From positions 18,723 to 82,722 of the forward strand of contig JAIRVG010000009.1 of NCBI GenBank assembly GCA_031253995.1: a stretch of DNA of 64,000 nucleotides, written 5' to 3'. The stretch comes from Paucimonas sp. GTDB lineage: Bacteria > Pseudomonadota > Gammaproteobacteria > Pseudomonadales > Pseudomonadaceae. Position 1 is the first letter of the stretch. Each line of letters starts with the position of its first letter. Below, in pieces: positions 17,690-26,108 of the stretch. Under the pieces are notes generated by a model, which saw only the letters and a list, made by a program, of their open reading frames with translations, searched no databases and was not told the origin of the DNA. The position numbers were made by a program, and so were the translations under genes.

Positions 17690-17789
17690 CTGGCGTAGTC
17701 CTCGAAGGGAAGTACGGGTATGTCCAGCCTACCTTCCGTTGACCGTGGCCTGGGGGCATTGTTCCGGTTGCGTGACGCTCGCCACGGGT

Positions 17790-17817
17790 AAAAAAAGACC
17801 CCGGCAAGCCGGGGTCC
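17790..17817 (-). terminator. Rho-independent terminator of the LTA-synthase-like gene
   Basis: Read on the minus strand: GACCCCGGC / GCCGGGGTC (9-bp stem, 2-base loop) followed by TTTTTT, about 28 bp after the sulfatase-family stop. Confidence 0.9.
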
Positions 17818-17844
17818 AGTGAATTGCACATCACTCGAACGCGA

Positions 17845-19905
17845 TCAGTCCGGAATCCCGTGAATCACGCCCGCCGTGTTGTCCATCAGGCTCTTGGTCG
17901 CGGTCTGGATGAAGGATTCGAGCTTCTTCTGCATCGCCTCCTGCTCCGGGCCCTGGATCAGCTCGGCCTTGAACTCGCTGCCCAGCTGGTAGCGGTACAA
18001 CCGCGGCGCCATGTCCTTGGACTCGATCAGCAGGTGGTCGCCCTGGAACAGGCCAACGATCTGCTCGCTGCCCGACGGCTTGACCATGCCCATGCCCTGG
18101 TCGCCTTCCGGCAGGTTGAGCAGGTCGCGCCCCCAGCACTGGTGACGGGTTTCACCACCGAGGCGGCCCATGATGGTCGGCACGATGTCGATCTGGGTGC
18201 CGACGATATGGCTGCGCTTGCCGAACTTCTCCTGGATGCCCGGCGCGATCATCAGCATCGGCACGTTGAAGCGGCCGAGGTCCAGCTCGGTGACCTGTTG
18301 GCTGTTGCCGAAGCCGTGGTCGCCGACGATGACGAACAGGGTTTCCTTGAAGTACGGCTCCTTGCGCGCCTTCTCGAAGAACTGGCCCAGGGCCCAGTCG
18401 GAGTAGCGCATGGCGGTCAGGTGTTCGTCCAGGCGGCCGAAGCCGGTGACCGGCTCCACCGGCAGGTTCTTCGGCAGCGCATACGGCGTGTGGTTGGACA
18501 GGGTCTGGAGCAAGGCATAGAACGGTTTCTTGCCATAGTTGTGGGCCAGTTCCTGGGCACCGCGGTCGAACATGTCCTGGTCGGATACGCCCCAGGTCGG
18601 GTCGGAGAACACCGGATTGACGAAGTCACGACGGCCGATGAAGGTGGTCATGCCCTGGTTGCCGAAGAAACCGGACTGGTTGTCCCAGGCGAAGTCACCG
18701 TTGTAGACGTAGACGTCGTCGTAGTCGCGGGCGCTGAGCAGCGCCGGCAGGCCGGACAGCTTGTGGCCGCCTTCCGGGGTCTGCATCAGGTATTCGAAGC
18801 CCGGCAGGTTGGGGAAGCAGGCCATGGTGGCGAACATGCCCTGGTGGGTATGGGTGCCGTTGGAGAAGAAGCGGTCGAACAGCAGGCCTTCCTCGGCCAG
18901 CTTGTCGAAGTACGGGGTGATGTTGCCCTTGGCGCCCAGCGCACCCACGGAATGGCCGGCGAAGCTTTCCATGAGGATCACCACCACGTTCTTGATCGGC
19001 AGGGTGTTTTCCACTGGCGGGGTGAAGTCGCGGCGGATCGCCGCTTCGTCGGCTTCGACCAGCTTGTCATGGGGGGTCAGCAGCATGGAGCGCACCGTCT
19101 CCTGCGCGACCTGCGGGTCGAGGGTGGCCTTCCAGATGTTGTCGCGGTCCTCGGACATACGGCTCTTGGCCGCGTCGATCAAGGTCAGGGTGCCGTTCAG
19201 GCCCAGCTGGTTGACGAAGTTCGAGTCGGTGGTGAAGGCATCGCCCCAGCGCATCGGCGGGCCCTGGCGCAGGGTGCCGCGGGCGGCGATCACGGCCACC
19301 AGCAGGATCATGAAGAACACCACGCCACGTGCGTACCAGGGCGCCACGCTGCGCGCGCCGGCAAGGTTGCTCTGGTATTGGCCGCGCGGGCGGGTCAGGC
19401 GGTCGATGCCCTTGAACGCCAGGCTCATGACCACGGTACCGACAGCCCAGGCCAACAGGTAGCGGACCACCGGGAAGCCGTACCAGATCATGCTGGAGAC
19501 GGTCTTGGGGTCTTCCTTGATGTACTGGAACACCAGGCCGTTGAGGCGCTGGTGGAACTCGCGGTAGAAGTCCATCTCCACCAGGCCGAGGAACAGCGTG
19601 ATGCTGGACGCCACGGTCAGCCACAGGCGGAACAGGCCGCGGGCGGCCATGGCCCGGGCGCTGAGGATCGCCAGCAGCAGCGGGATGCTCAGGTACACCA
19701 CCACCCGCAGGTCGAAGCGCAAGCCGTTGAAGAAGCCTTCGGCGACGGTGGAGTACGGCGTGTCGCCGATCATGTCGCTGTTGTAGACCAGCAGGGCGAA
19801 GCGCACCAGGCTGAGCATCAGCATGATCACCAGGCCGCACAGCAGGGTGTAGAGCAGGTGTGATTTGACCGTCGGTTGCAGGCGCGGGGCGTCCGTTTTA
19901 GCCAT
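17845..19905 (-). CDS. LTA synthase-family phosphoglycerol transferase/sulfatase-fold membrane enzyme
   Basis: A 686-residue membrane enzyme: about five N-terminal helices (residues about 15-230), then a large sulfatase-type catalytic domain. The metal/nucleophile segment is VVVILMESFAGHSVGALG near residue 315, FFSNGTHTHQGMF carries the catalytic Thr, and VIVGDHGFGNSQQ is the C-terminal metal site near 540. The architecture is that of LtaS/OpgB/YejM proteins, which transfer phosphoglycerol or phosphoethanolamine to glycans, or act as sensors. In Gram-negatives an OpgB-like role on periplasmic glucans is plausible. The ATG at 19905 is the only sensible start, though without a strong ribosome site. 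Confidence 0.83.
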   Translation of the reverse strand: MAKTDAPRLQPTVKSHLLYTLLCGLVIMLMLSLVRFALLVYNSDMIGDTPYSTVAEGFFNGLRFDLRVVVYLSIPLLLAILSARAMAARGLFRLWLTVASSITLFLGLVEMDFYREFHQRLNGLVFQYIKEDPKTVSSMIWYGFPVVRYLLAWAVGTVVMSLAFKGIDRLTRPRGQYQSNLAGARSVAPWYARGVVFFMILLVAVIAARGTLRQGPPMRWGDAFTTDSNFVNQLGLNGTLTLIDAAKSRMSEDRDNIWKATLDPQVAQETVRSMLLTPHDKLVEADEAAIRRDFTPPVENTLPIKNVVVILMESFAGHSVGALGAKGNITPYFDKLAEEGLLFDRFFSNGTHTHQGMFATMACFPNLPGFEYLMQTPEGGHKLSGLPALLSARDYDDVYVYNGDFAWDNQSGFFGNQGMTTFIGRRDFVNPVFSDPTWGVSDQDMFDRGAQELAHNYGKKPFYALLQTLSNHTPYALPKNLPVEPVTGFGRLDEHLTAMRYSDWALGQFFEKARKEPYFKETLFVIVGDHGFGNSQQVTELDLGRFNVPMLMIAPGIQEKFGKRSHIVGTQIDIVPTIMGRLGGETRHQCWGRDLLNLPEGDQGMGMVKPSGSEQIVGLFQGDHLLIESKDMAPRLYRYQLGSEFKAELIQGPEQEAMQKKLESFIQTATKSLMDNTAGVIHGIPD

Positions 19906-20059
19906 GGAGAGGAAGATCCCTGGGATTCTGATTATGGGAAGCACATTGACGCGAAGCGGCGGTACCCCGGGTCGAATGACCGGGTGGCCGGACCAATTGG
20001 CGAATGGGTAATGGCGCGCGATTGTCTTCAATCGATTGTGAAAATTTTGTTGAAGCGCA

Positions 20060-20093
20060 TGCAGGCCCGACTCAGGCTAGTCGGGTCGCTGCA
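20060..20093 (-). terminator. hairpin downstream of the PLDc_N-like gene
   Basis: CCCGACT / AGTCGGG with a 6-base loop, extended by TGCAG/CTGCA arms, lies 39 bp after the stop of the small membrane gene. It has only a weak T-tract. Confidence 0.5.
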
Positions 20094-20131
20094 TCAGCAC
20101 AAATTGGCGTGTGGTAACCGGATGTTTTTCC

Positions 20132-20323
20132 CTAGAGACGCACATCTCCGCGGGGGCCGGCAATGGCCCAGATGATCAGGCCGAGCACCGGCAGCAGGAT
20201 GATCAGCAGGATCCACAGGACCTTGGCGCCGCCGCCGGCGCTGCTCTTGATCACGTTGATGATCGCCCAGATGTCGAGGGCGAGGATGATCAGGCCGGCA
20301 AGGCCGTTGAACGTCGAACCCAT
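20132..20323 (-). CDS. small membrane protein, PLDc_N-domain type
   Basis: A 63-residue protein with two membrane segments: LAGLIILALDIWAIINVI (about 8-25) and VLWILLIILLPVLGLIIWAI (about 35-54), joined by a Gly/Ala-rich loop. This is the N-terminal (PLDc_N) module of cardiolipin-synthase-like proteins, without the phospholipase D domain. A GGGAG precedes the ATG at 20323. Function unknown; it could be a stand-alone membrane adaptor. Confidence 0.7.
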   Translation of the reverse strand: MGSTFNGLAGLIILALDIWAIINVIKSSAGGGAKVLWILLIILLPVLGLIIWAIAGPRGDVRL

Positions 20324-20452
20324 TCCGCAACTCCCTATTCAAGTCCCGACTCACCAGAGAATAGCTGGCTATTGGCCTTATAGACGCGCTTGCCTGGTAG
20401 TCGTTCCGCCGCCCTGATTAGACTGTTTCCACGTTTTACCGGAGAGATGCCC

Positions 20453-21394
20453 ATGCCCCCATCCCAGACCCATAGCCCTTCCGCCCCCGCACCCTTGCTC
20501 AGCGCCTGGCTGCAGCAGGCACAGGCGACGCCCTGGCTGAGCGCCGGCATGGGCCTGAGCCTGCTGGCGATCCTCTGGCTGATGGGCGCCAGCGCCTGGA
20601 ACGCGATCCACGGCGACCACCAGGAAAACCTGCACCTGGCCATGCTCGGCGGCCTGGCCGGATTCTCCGCCACCGCCCTCGGCGCGATCCTCGCCGTGGT
20701 GTTGCGCGAGGTCAGCGCGCGCACCCAGGACGTGATGCTTGGCTTTGCCGCCGGGATGATGCTCGCCGCCAGTTCCTTCTCACTGATCCTGCCGGGCCTG
20801 GACGCCGCCCGCGAGATCACCGGCAGCGGCCCGTTCGCCGCGCTGACCGTGGTGGTCGGCATGGGCCTGGGCGTACTGCTGATGCTCGGCCTCGACCGCT
20901 TCACCCCGCACGAACACGAAAGCACCGGTCCCTGCGGGCCGCAGGCCGAGCGGATCAACCGGGTCTGGCTGTTCGTCCTGGCGATCACCCTGCACAACCT
21001 GCCGGAGGGCATGGCCATCGGCGTCAGCTTCACCACCGGCGACCTGAATGTCGGCCTGCCGCTGACCAGTGCCATCGCCATCCAGGACATCCCCGAAGGA
21101 CTGGCGGTGGCCCTGGCCCTGCGCGCCACCGGCCTGTCGAACTTCAAGGCGGCGCTGGTGGCCATCGGCTCGGGCCTGATGGAACCGATTGGCGCGGTGA
21201 TCGGCCTGGGGATTTCCAGCGGTTTCGCCCTCGCCTACCCGATCAGCATGGGCCTGGCGGCGGGGGCGATGCTCTTCGTGGTGTCCCACGAGGTGATTCC
21301 GGAAACCCACCGCAACGGCCACCAGACCTCGGCGACCCTGGGCCTTATGGGTGGTTTCGCGGTGATGATGTTCCTCGATACCGCGCTCGGCTAG
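20453..21394 (+). CDS. ZIP-family metal transporter
   Basis: A 313-residue ZIP protein with eight membrane segments. The metal-binding helix IV signature HNLPEGMA is near residues 179-186, and helix V has QDIPEGLAVALAL near 210-222. A histidine-containing variable loop (TPHEHEST) precedes helix IV. It probably imports Zn2+ or other divalent metals. The ATG at 20453 has a GGAGA seven bases upstream and is preferred over the ATG at 20447. Its stop overlaps the next gene's stop by 3 bp (tail-to-tail). Confidence 0.88.
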   Translation: MPPSQTHSPSAPAPLLSAWLQQAQATPWLSAGMGLSLLAILWLMGASAWNAIHGDHQENLHLAMLGGLAGFSATALGAILAVVLREVSARTQDVMLGFAAGMMLAASSFSLILPGLDAAREITGSGPFAALTVVVGMGLGVLLMLGLDRFTPHEHESTGPCGPQAERINRVWLFVLAITLHNLPEGMAIGVSFTTGDLNVGLPLTSAIAIQDIPEGLAVALALRATGLSNFKAALVAIGSGLMEPIGAVIGLGISSGFALAYPISMGLAAGAMLFVVSHEVIPETHRNGHQTSATLGLMGGFAVMMFLDTALG

Positions 21395-21921
21395 ACGTGC
21401 ACGGCGACCCGCAGCGCTTCCAGGGCCGGCGCTGCGGCGATGTTCAGTTCGGCGCACAGTTCCAGCACCCGCGGCAGGTCGTCGCCACAGACCAGGACCA
21501 TCTGCAGTTCATCGTCGAGCAACTGGCTGAAGTTCATCAGCACGTAGCCGCCGGCTTCCTTGTTCATGCTGCCCATCTGGATCTGCATGCGGTTCAGCGC
21601 GGTGAGCGCCTCGACCTTGAGCAATTGCTTGGGCTTGATGTTGAACGGCACGCTCTTGTCGAAGGAGTCGATGATCTGGCCGAGCAGGTCCGGGTAGGTG
21701 TCGGCCTGGAACAGCACGGTGTCCGGCAGGCTGCCGACCACCACCCATTCGCCCAGCGGGATCGGGAAGCTGTCGTCGTAATTGATGTCGGGGTTGGCGG
21801 CGAGGAAGGCGGCGGGGTCGGCGTAGGCCTGGGTCGCTTCGTCGGCGATCCGCTCGATGTCCTGTTCGCTCATGCAGCCGGAGCTGATCTTGCCGATGAG
21901 TTCGACCAGTTGGTTTTTCAT
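21391..21921 (-). CDS. conserved hypothetical protein, about 176 residues
   Basis: A 176-residue soluble protein starting MKNQLVELIGKISSGCM. It is acidic, with a mixed fold and leucine-rich helices near the C-terminus (DLPRVLELCAELNIAAAPALEAL). No known domain is recognised. It lies directly upstream of, and parallel to, nothing obviously related; the ankyrin gene at 21974 is transcribed the same way, 53 bp ahead, so they could be one transcript. Tail-to-tail with the ZIP gene. Confidence 0.65.
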   Translation of the reverse strand: MKNQLVELIGKISSGCMSEQDIERIADEATQAYADPAAFLAANPDINYDDSFPIPLGEWVVVGSLPDTVLFQADTYPDLLGQIIDSFDKSVPFNIKPKQLLKVEALTALNRMQIQMGSMNKEAGGYVLMNFSQLLDDELQMVLVCGDDLPRVLELCAELNIAAAPALEALRVAVHV

Positions 21922-21973
21922 GGTGAGGCCCTGCGCCGCTGGAAAAAGGCGCCAAGGATACGCCTCCCGGGGG

Positions 21974-22498
21974 TTAGCCGGCCAGCGCCTGCAGGCGTGC
22001 GGCGGTATCGACCGCGCCCATGGCCTGGGCCGAGGCCAGGGCATCGGCACCGCGCACGTCACGCCGGGCTGGATCGGCGCCCTGCGCCAGCAGGTACTCG
22101 ACGATGGCCACGCGGTTGAACATTGCCGCCATCATCAGCGCGGTGCGGCCGTCGCCGGCAGCGGCATCCGGATCGCCGCCGTGCTCAAGGAGCAGGCGGA
22201 CCATCTCCAGGTTGCCCTTGAAGGCCGCGCCGGCCAGGGGCATCTGTCCGTTGTCGTTGGCGATCGCCGGATCGGCGCCCTGTTCCAGCAGAACCCGAAC
22301 GGCATCAAGATGCCCGTGATAGCTGGCCAGCATCAGCAAGGTATCGCCCTTGTGATTGCGCAGGTTGACCGGCAGGCCGCTGGCCAGCAGACGTTGGAGC
22401 ATGACGGCATCGCCCTGGCGGGCACGGTCGAAGACTTGCGCTGCGAAGGCCTCGGCCTCCTCGGCATCCATGGTGACGGGTGCGCGTTGATCGGACAT
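21974..22498 (-). CDS. ankyrin-repeat protein
   Basis: A 174-residue protein. An acidic N-terminus is followed by about four ankyrin repeats from residue 50 to 170 (NHKGDTLLMLASYHGHLDAVRVLLEQGADP, written here as its key residues TLLMLASY, PLAGAAF, ALMMAAMF). These repeats normally bind partner proteins; in Pseudomonas such proteins can be catalase-linked (AnkB) or type VI immunity-like. No signal peptide, so cytoplasmic. A GGGAGG ribosome site precedes the ATG at 22498. Partner unknown. Confidence 0.8.
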   Translation of the reverse strand: MSDQRAPVTMDAEEAEAFAAQVFDRARQGDAVMLQRLLASGLPVNLRNHKGDTLLMLASYHGHLDAVRVLLEQGADPAIANDNGQMPLAGAAFKGNLEMVRLLLEHGGDPDAAAGDGRTALMMAAMFNRVAIVEYLLAQGADPARRDVRGADALASAQAMGAVDTAARLQALAG

Positions 22499-22548
22499 AA
22501 GGAACCTCCCCTGCGGGACAACGCTCAATAGCTTGTCGGCCGCTGATG

Positions 22549-22565
22549 TGTGGATATGTGGATAA
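22549..22565. promoter_or_regulatory. two adjacent DnaA-box-like sequences
   Basis: TGTGGATAT at 22549-22557 and TGTGGATAA at 22557-22565. The second is a perfect reverse complement of the TTATCCACA DnaA consensus. They share one base and lie upstream of the ankyrin gene. They could be DnaA sites or chance. Confidence 0.35.
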
Positions 22566-22606
22566 GTCCATCGCAGCGGCGGGAAAGTTCGATCGGGAAA
22601 CCGGCA

Positions 22607-22650
22607 TTGCAAATTGCACTGTGCAAAATGCACGACCTTGCACAATGCAC
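22607..22650. repeat. three iterated 13-bp TGCA-type sites
   Basis: Three related near-palindromic 13-mers: TTGCAAATTGCAC at 22607-22619, GTGCAAAATGCAC at 22621-22633, TTGCACAATGCAC at 22638-22650. The middle one is a perfect GTGCA-AAA-TGCAC palindrome. They are spaced roughly one to two helical turns apart in an intergenic region, which looks like an operator array for the divergent ankyrin and DUF3509 genes. An AT-rich stretch (about 22670-22720) follows. Confidence 0.5.
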
Positions 22651-22770
22651 GGGGGCCTGTTTTTCGATTAAGAATAAATCATTGATTTATAAGGATTTTT
22701 TAATAGATAAAAGCTGGCACGGTCGCTGCACCCTTCAGTTCATGTCTGCCACCCACAGCCAGGAGCTGAT

Positions 22771-23043
22771 ATGGACCTCATTCAGGAAAAATTCGCCTCG
22801 GTGTTCTCCGCCTACCAGGTCACCACGCAACCGCGCCCGGACGGCGGCATCCTGCTGACCTTGCGCGCCGCTGACGGCAAACAGACCAAGCGTTCGATTT
22901 CGTATGGCCAGTTGCACAATGCCGAGCAGCTGTCCTGGGCGATCAGCGCGATCCGCCGCGACCTGGCCGAGCAGGCCAGTGAATTGCCGGTGATTTCCAT
23001 GCTGCAGAGCCAGCAGCGCTTTGCCCTGCCGACCTATCGCTGA
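22771..23043 (+). CDS. DUF3509-family protein
   Basis: A 90-residue Pseudomonas-type small protein (MDLIQEKFASVFSAYQVTT). It is soluble, with mixed alpha/beta and no catalytic motif. The start at 22771 is preceded by AGGAGCTG at 22759-22766. DUF3509 proteins are of unknown function and occur in several copies in Pseudomonas. The upstream operator-like repeat array and AT-rich region suggest specific regulation. Confidence 0.8.
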   Translation: MDLIQEKFASVFSAYQVTTQPRPDGGILLTLRAADGKQTKRSISYGQLHNAEQLSWAISAIRRDLAEQASELPVISMLQSQQRFALPTYR

Positions 23044-23049
23044 AGCTGC

Positions 23050-23084
23050 AGCGGTCCCGGATATTGTGAAAATCTGGGACCGCT
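23050..23084. terminator. hairpin between convergent genes
   Basis: Perfect 9-bp inverted repeat AGCGGTCCC / GGGACCGCT with a 17-base loop, between the DUF3509 and the acireductone-dioxygenase-like gene. It is followed by a partial REP-like sequence (GCAGGCAAGCCAGCTTG) near 23098-23114. No T-tract. Confidence 0.4.
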
Positions 23085-23120
23085 ATGCGGTCCTTCGCAG
23101 GCAAGCCAGCTTGTACGGGG

Positions 23121-23660
23121 TTAGAAGGTATCGTCCAGACCTGGAAACGCTCTGGAACCTTCATCGCCGGTCAGCTCGACCTTTCGCGCCAGCTCACTCT
23201 CGAACACCCGCACCAGCACCAGGTTCGGCTGCTCGCCCATATCGAACCACTGCGCAGTCCCCGCCGGGACACTGACCACATCCCCCCGCTCGCCCACCAG
23301 CGCATAGACATACTCGCCAATCCGCAGGTTCAGCAGCCCACGCCCACTGACGAAGAAGCGCAGGTCGGATCCGGCATGGCGGCGCTCGTCCAGCAGCCCG
23401 GCGCGGATCTCGTCCTTCTGCGCGTGCTCAGGGCCAATACTCAACACCTCGACCACCCCAGCCCCCAAGGCCTCGACCTGCCCGCCGAGGGCGGCGATCA
23501 CCTCCGCCTGCGCGGTACCCGGCCGGATGCGCGCGGCAGGCTCGCGCTGTTCGAAGCGCACGCCCTGCTCCGCCAAGGTCGCGGCGATATCCTCGGCATG
23601 GGTAAGGACCTTGTTCGGCGTGTCGGGGGTGGACTGGTGGTAAACGCTGAGGATGCTCAA
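23121..23660 (-). CDS. acireductone dioxygenase (ARD) family cupin with altered metal ligands
   Basis: A 179-residue cupin, exactly the usual length of acireductone dioxygenase of the methionine salvage pathway (N-terminus SILSVYHQSTPDTPNKVLTH fits). The start is a TTG at 23660, well placed after AGGAGTT on the complement at 23667-23673. The four metal ligands of the Klebsiella enzyme (His96, His98, Glu102, His140) map to Arg93, His95, Asp99 and Gln137 here, with a constant offset of three. Three of four are therefore changed, so normal Fe/Ni dioxygenase activity is doubtful. The WFDMG and RFFV segments are conserved, so the fold is intact. It could be a binding protein or a new enzyme. Confidence 0.8.
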   Translation of the reverse strand: MSILSVYHQSTPDTPNKVLTHAEDIAATLAEQGVRFEQREPAARIRPGTAQAEVIAALGGQVEALGAGVVEVLSIGPEHAQKDEIRAGLLDERRHAGSDLRFFVSGRGLLNLRIGEYVYALVGERGDVVSVPAGTAQWFDMGEQPNLVLVRVFESELARKVELTGDEGSRAFPGLDDTF

Positions 23661-23698
23661 GGGGCAACTCCTGATCTTTCGAAAACGTGGCAAGGACG

Positions 23699-24883
23699 CT
23701 ACGCGGCGTCCTCCTTCAAGCGGGTTGCAATGATAACGGCTGCGGCCAGCGCCGCGACGCTGGCAATACTAAAGGTGATGCCAGGGCCCAGCGCCTTCCA
23801 GCTGTAGCCCGCATACAACGCACCCAGCGCCCCGCCGGTACCGGACAGCGCCGCATAGAACGCCTGGCCCTGACCCTGCTGGCGCGCGCCGAAGCTGCGC
23901 TGGACGAAGGCGATGCAGGAGGCATGGAAGGCGCCGAAGGTCGCCGCGTGCAGCAGCTGGGCGAACAGAAGGACCACCAGGTGCTCGGCCAGGCTGCCCA
24001 GCAGCACCCAGCGCAACGCCGCCAGCAGGAAGCTCGCCAGCAACACCCGACGCAACGACACCCGAGCCAGGATCTTGCTCATCACCACGAACAGCAGCAC
24101 CTCCGCCAGCACCCCCAGGGCCCAGAGCATGCCGATGGTGCCGCGGGCGTAGCCGAGGTGTTCCAGGTGCAGGGTCAGGAAGGTGTAGTACGGGCCGTGG
24201 CTGAGCTGCATCAGCGCCACGCAGACGTAGAACGCCAGCACCCCGGGCCGGGTCAGTTGCTTGAGGAACCCGCCGCTGGCCGGTCGTTCGGCATGCTCCG
24301 CCGGTTGCGCGTTGGGCACCCACAGGCTGGCCAGGACGATGCCGGCCATGATGCATACCAGCGCCACCGGGTAGACATCCAGGCTCAGCCATTCGAACAA
24401 CCGCCCGAGGCCGACCACAGTGAGGATGAAACCGATCGAGCCCCACAGGCGGATCTGGCTGTAGCGCCCGGTCTGTCCTTGCAGGTGGGCCAGGGTGATG
24501 ACCTCGAACTGTGGCAGCACCGCATGCCAGAAGAACGCATGCAGGGCCATGACCAGCGCCAGCCAGGCGTAGCTCTTGTCGACGAAGATCAGGGCGAAGC
24601 TGGCCAGGGTGCACAGCGCGCCAAGGCGTACGATCAACAGGCGCTGGCCGCTGCGATCGCCCAGCCAGCCCCACAGGTTGGGGGCGACGCAGCGCATCAG
24701 CATGGGAATCGCCACCAGCTCGCCGATACGTGCGCTGGAGAAGCCGAGGTGATCGAAATACAGCGCCAGGAACGGCGCGGTAGACCCGAGCAGGGCGAAG
24801 TAGAACAGGTAGAAACTGGACAGCCGCCAGTAGGGAAGCGCCACGGCCCCCCACGCCGTGGCGCGACGGGCGATGCCGGGCAT
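23699..24883 (-). CDS. MFS transporter, HcaT-like (3-phenylpropionate/nucleoside-H+ type)
   Basis: A 394-residue 12-helix transporter. The N-terminus YWRLSSFYLFYFALLGS and the loop NLWGWLGDRSGQ are characteristic of the HcaT-like/MFS_1-like group. The ATG at 24883 overlaps the aroC stop by one base (TGATG), so it is translationally coupled to chorismate synthase. The ARD-like gene follows 38 bp later in the same direction. Its substrate is not known; location next to aroC suggests an aromatic or organic acid, but that is only context. Confidence 0.82.
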   Translation of the reverse strand: MPGIARRATAWGAVALPYWRLSSFYLFYFALLGSTAPFLALYFDHLGFSSARIGELVAIPMLMRCVAPNLWGWLGDRSGQRLLIVRLGALCTLASFALIFVDKSYAWLALVMALHAFFWHAVLPQFEVITLAHLQGQTGRYSQIRLWGSIGFILTVVGLGRLFEWLSLDVYPVALVCIMAGIVLASLWVPNAQPAEHAERPASGGFLKQLTRPGVLAFYVCVALMQLSHGPYYTFLTLHLEHLGYARGTIGMLWALGVLAEVLLFVVMSKILARVSLRRVLLASFLLAALRWVLLGSLAEHLVVLLFAQLLHAATFGAFHASCIAFVQRSFGARQQGQGQAFYAALSGTGGALGALYAGYSWKALGPGITFSIASVAALAAAVIIATRLKEDAA

Positions 24884-25974
24884 CAGAGCTGGCCCAGTAC
24901 CGGGGTGTTCACCCGCACGTCGGCGTTCTGGCCACGGTGGCGCAGCAGGTGGTCCATCAGCACGATGGCCATCATCGCTTCGGCGATCGGCGTGGCGCGG
25001 ATGCCGACGCACGGGTCGTGACGGCCCTTGGTGATGACGTCCACCGGGTTGCCGTCCTTGTCGATCGAACGGCCCGGGGTGGTGATGCTGGAAGTCGGCT
25101 TCAGCGCCAGGTGGGCGACGATCGGCTGGCCCGAGGAAATGCCGCCGAGGATGCCGCCGGCGTTGTTGCTGAGGAAGCCTTCCGGGGTCAGCTCGTCGCG
25201 GTGCTCGGTGCCACGCTGGGCGACGCTGGCGAAGCCGGCGCCGATTTCCACGCCCTTGACCGCGTTGATGCTCATCAGCGCATGGGCCAGCTCGGCGTCG
25301 AGACGGTCGAAGATCGGCTCGCCAAGGCCCGGCATCACGCCTTCGGCGACCACGGTGATCTTCGCCCCGACCGAATCCTGGTCACGGCGCAGCTGGTCCA
25401 TGTAGGCCTCCAGCTCCGGGACCTTGTCCGGGTCCGGGCTGAAGAAGGCGTTCTGCTCCACCGAGTCCCAGGTCTTGAACGGGATCTCGATCGGGCCGAG
25501 CTGGCTCATGTAGCCACGGATGCGGATGCCCTGGGTGGCCAGGTACTTCTTGGCGATGGCGCCGGCGGCCACGCGCATGGCGGTTTCCCGCGCCGAGCTG
25601 CGGCCACCGCCGCGGTAGTCGCGCTCACCGTACTTGTGGTGGTAGGTGTAGTCGGCGTGGGCCGGGCGGAACAGGTCCTTGATCGCCGAGTAGTCCTTGG
25701 ACTTCTGGTCGGTGTTGCGGATCAGCAGGCCGATGGCGCAACCGGTGGTGCGCCCCTCGAACACGCCGGAGAGGATCTCGACCTCGTCGGCCTCCTGGCG
25801 CTGGGTGGTGTGGCGGCTGGTGCCGGGCTTGCGCCGGTCCAGGTCGCGCTGCAGGTCTTCCAGGGCGATCTCCAGGCCTGGCGGGCAGCCATCGACAATG
25901 GCGACCAACGCCGGACCATGGCTTTCGCCAGCGGTGGTGACAGTGAACAGCTTGCCGTAGGTATTGCCGGACAT
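24883..25974 (-). CDS. aroC: chorismate synthase
   Basis: A 363-residue enzyme that converts EPSP to chorismate, the last step of the shikimate pathway, using reduced FMN. Signature regions present: N-terminus [38 protein letters not shown] near 54-74, and [20 protein letters not shown] near 123-142. The length equals the usual about 361-366 residues. ATG at 25974. It starts a short operon with the HcaT-like transporter. Together with pyrF and folE it places the region in core metabolism. Confidence 0.98.
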   Translation of the reverse strand: MSGNTYGKLFTVTTAGESHGPALVAIVDGCPPGLEIALEDLQRDLDRRKPGTSRHTTQRQEADEVEILSGVFEGRTTGCAIGLLIRNTDQKSKDYSAIKDLFRPAHADYTYHHKYGERDYRGGGRSSARETAMRVAAGAIAKKYLATQGIRIRGYMSQLGPIEIPFKTWDSVEQNAFFSPDPDKVPELEAYMDQLRRDQDSVGAKITVVAEGVMPGLGEPIFDRLDAELAHALMSINAVKGVEIGAGFASVAQRGTEHRDELTPEGFLSNNAGGILGGISSGQPIVAHLALKPTSSITTPGRSIDKDGNPVDVITKGRHDPCVGIRATPIAEAMMAIVLMDHLLRHRGQNADVRVNTPVLGQL

Positions 25975-26108
25975 GCAGGACGCTCCGCGAATTCAGCCTG
26001 ATTTGAACGAGGGCGCCAGTATACGCAGGCGAACCATTCAGTTCATCCCTGATGGCGAACCTTCTGCCCGGCGCCGGGTCGAAATGCCACCTCCCCGCAC
26101 GTAGCCCC

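Noticed and set aside
17824..19863. A long + strand open frame of about 680 codons opposite the LTA-synthase-like gene
   Set aside because: Its amino-acid composition is dominated by His, Gln, Ala and Val, as expected for a shadow frame; the minus-strand protein shows clear sulfatase motifs.
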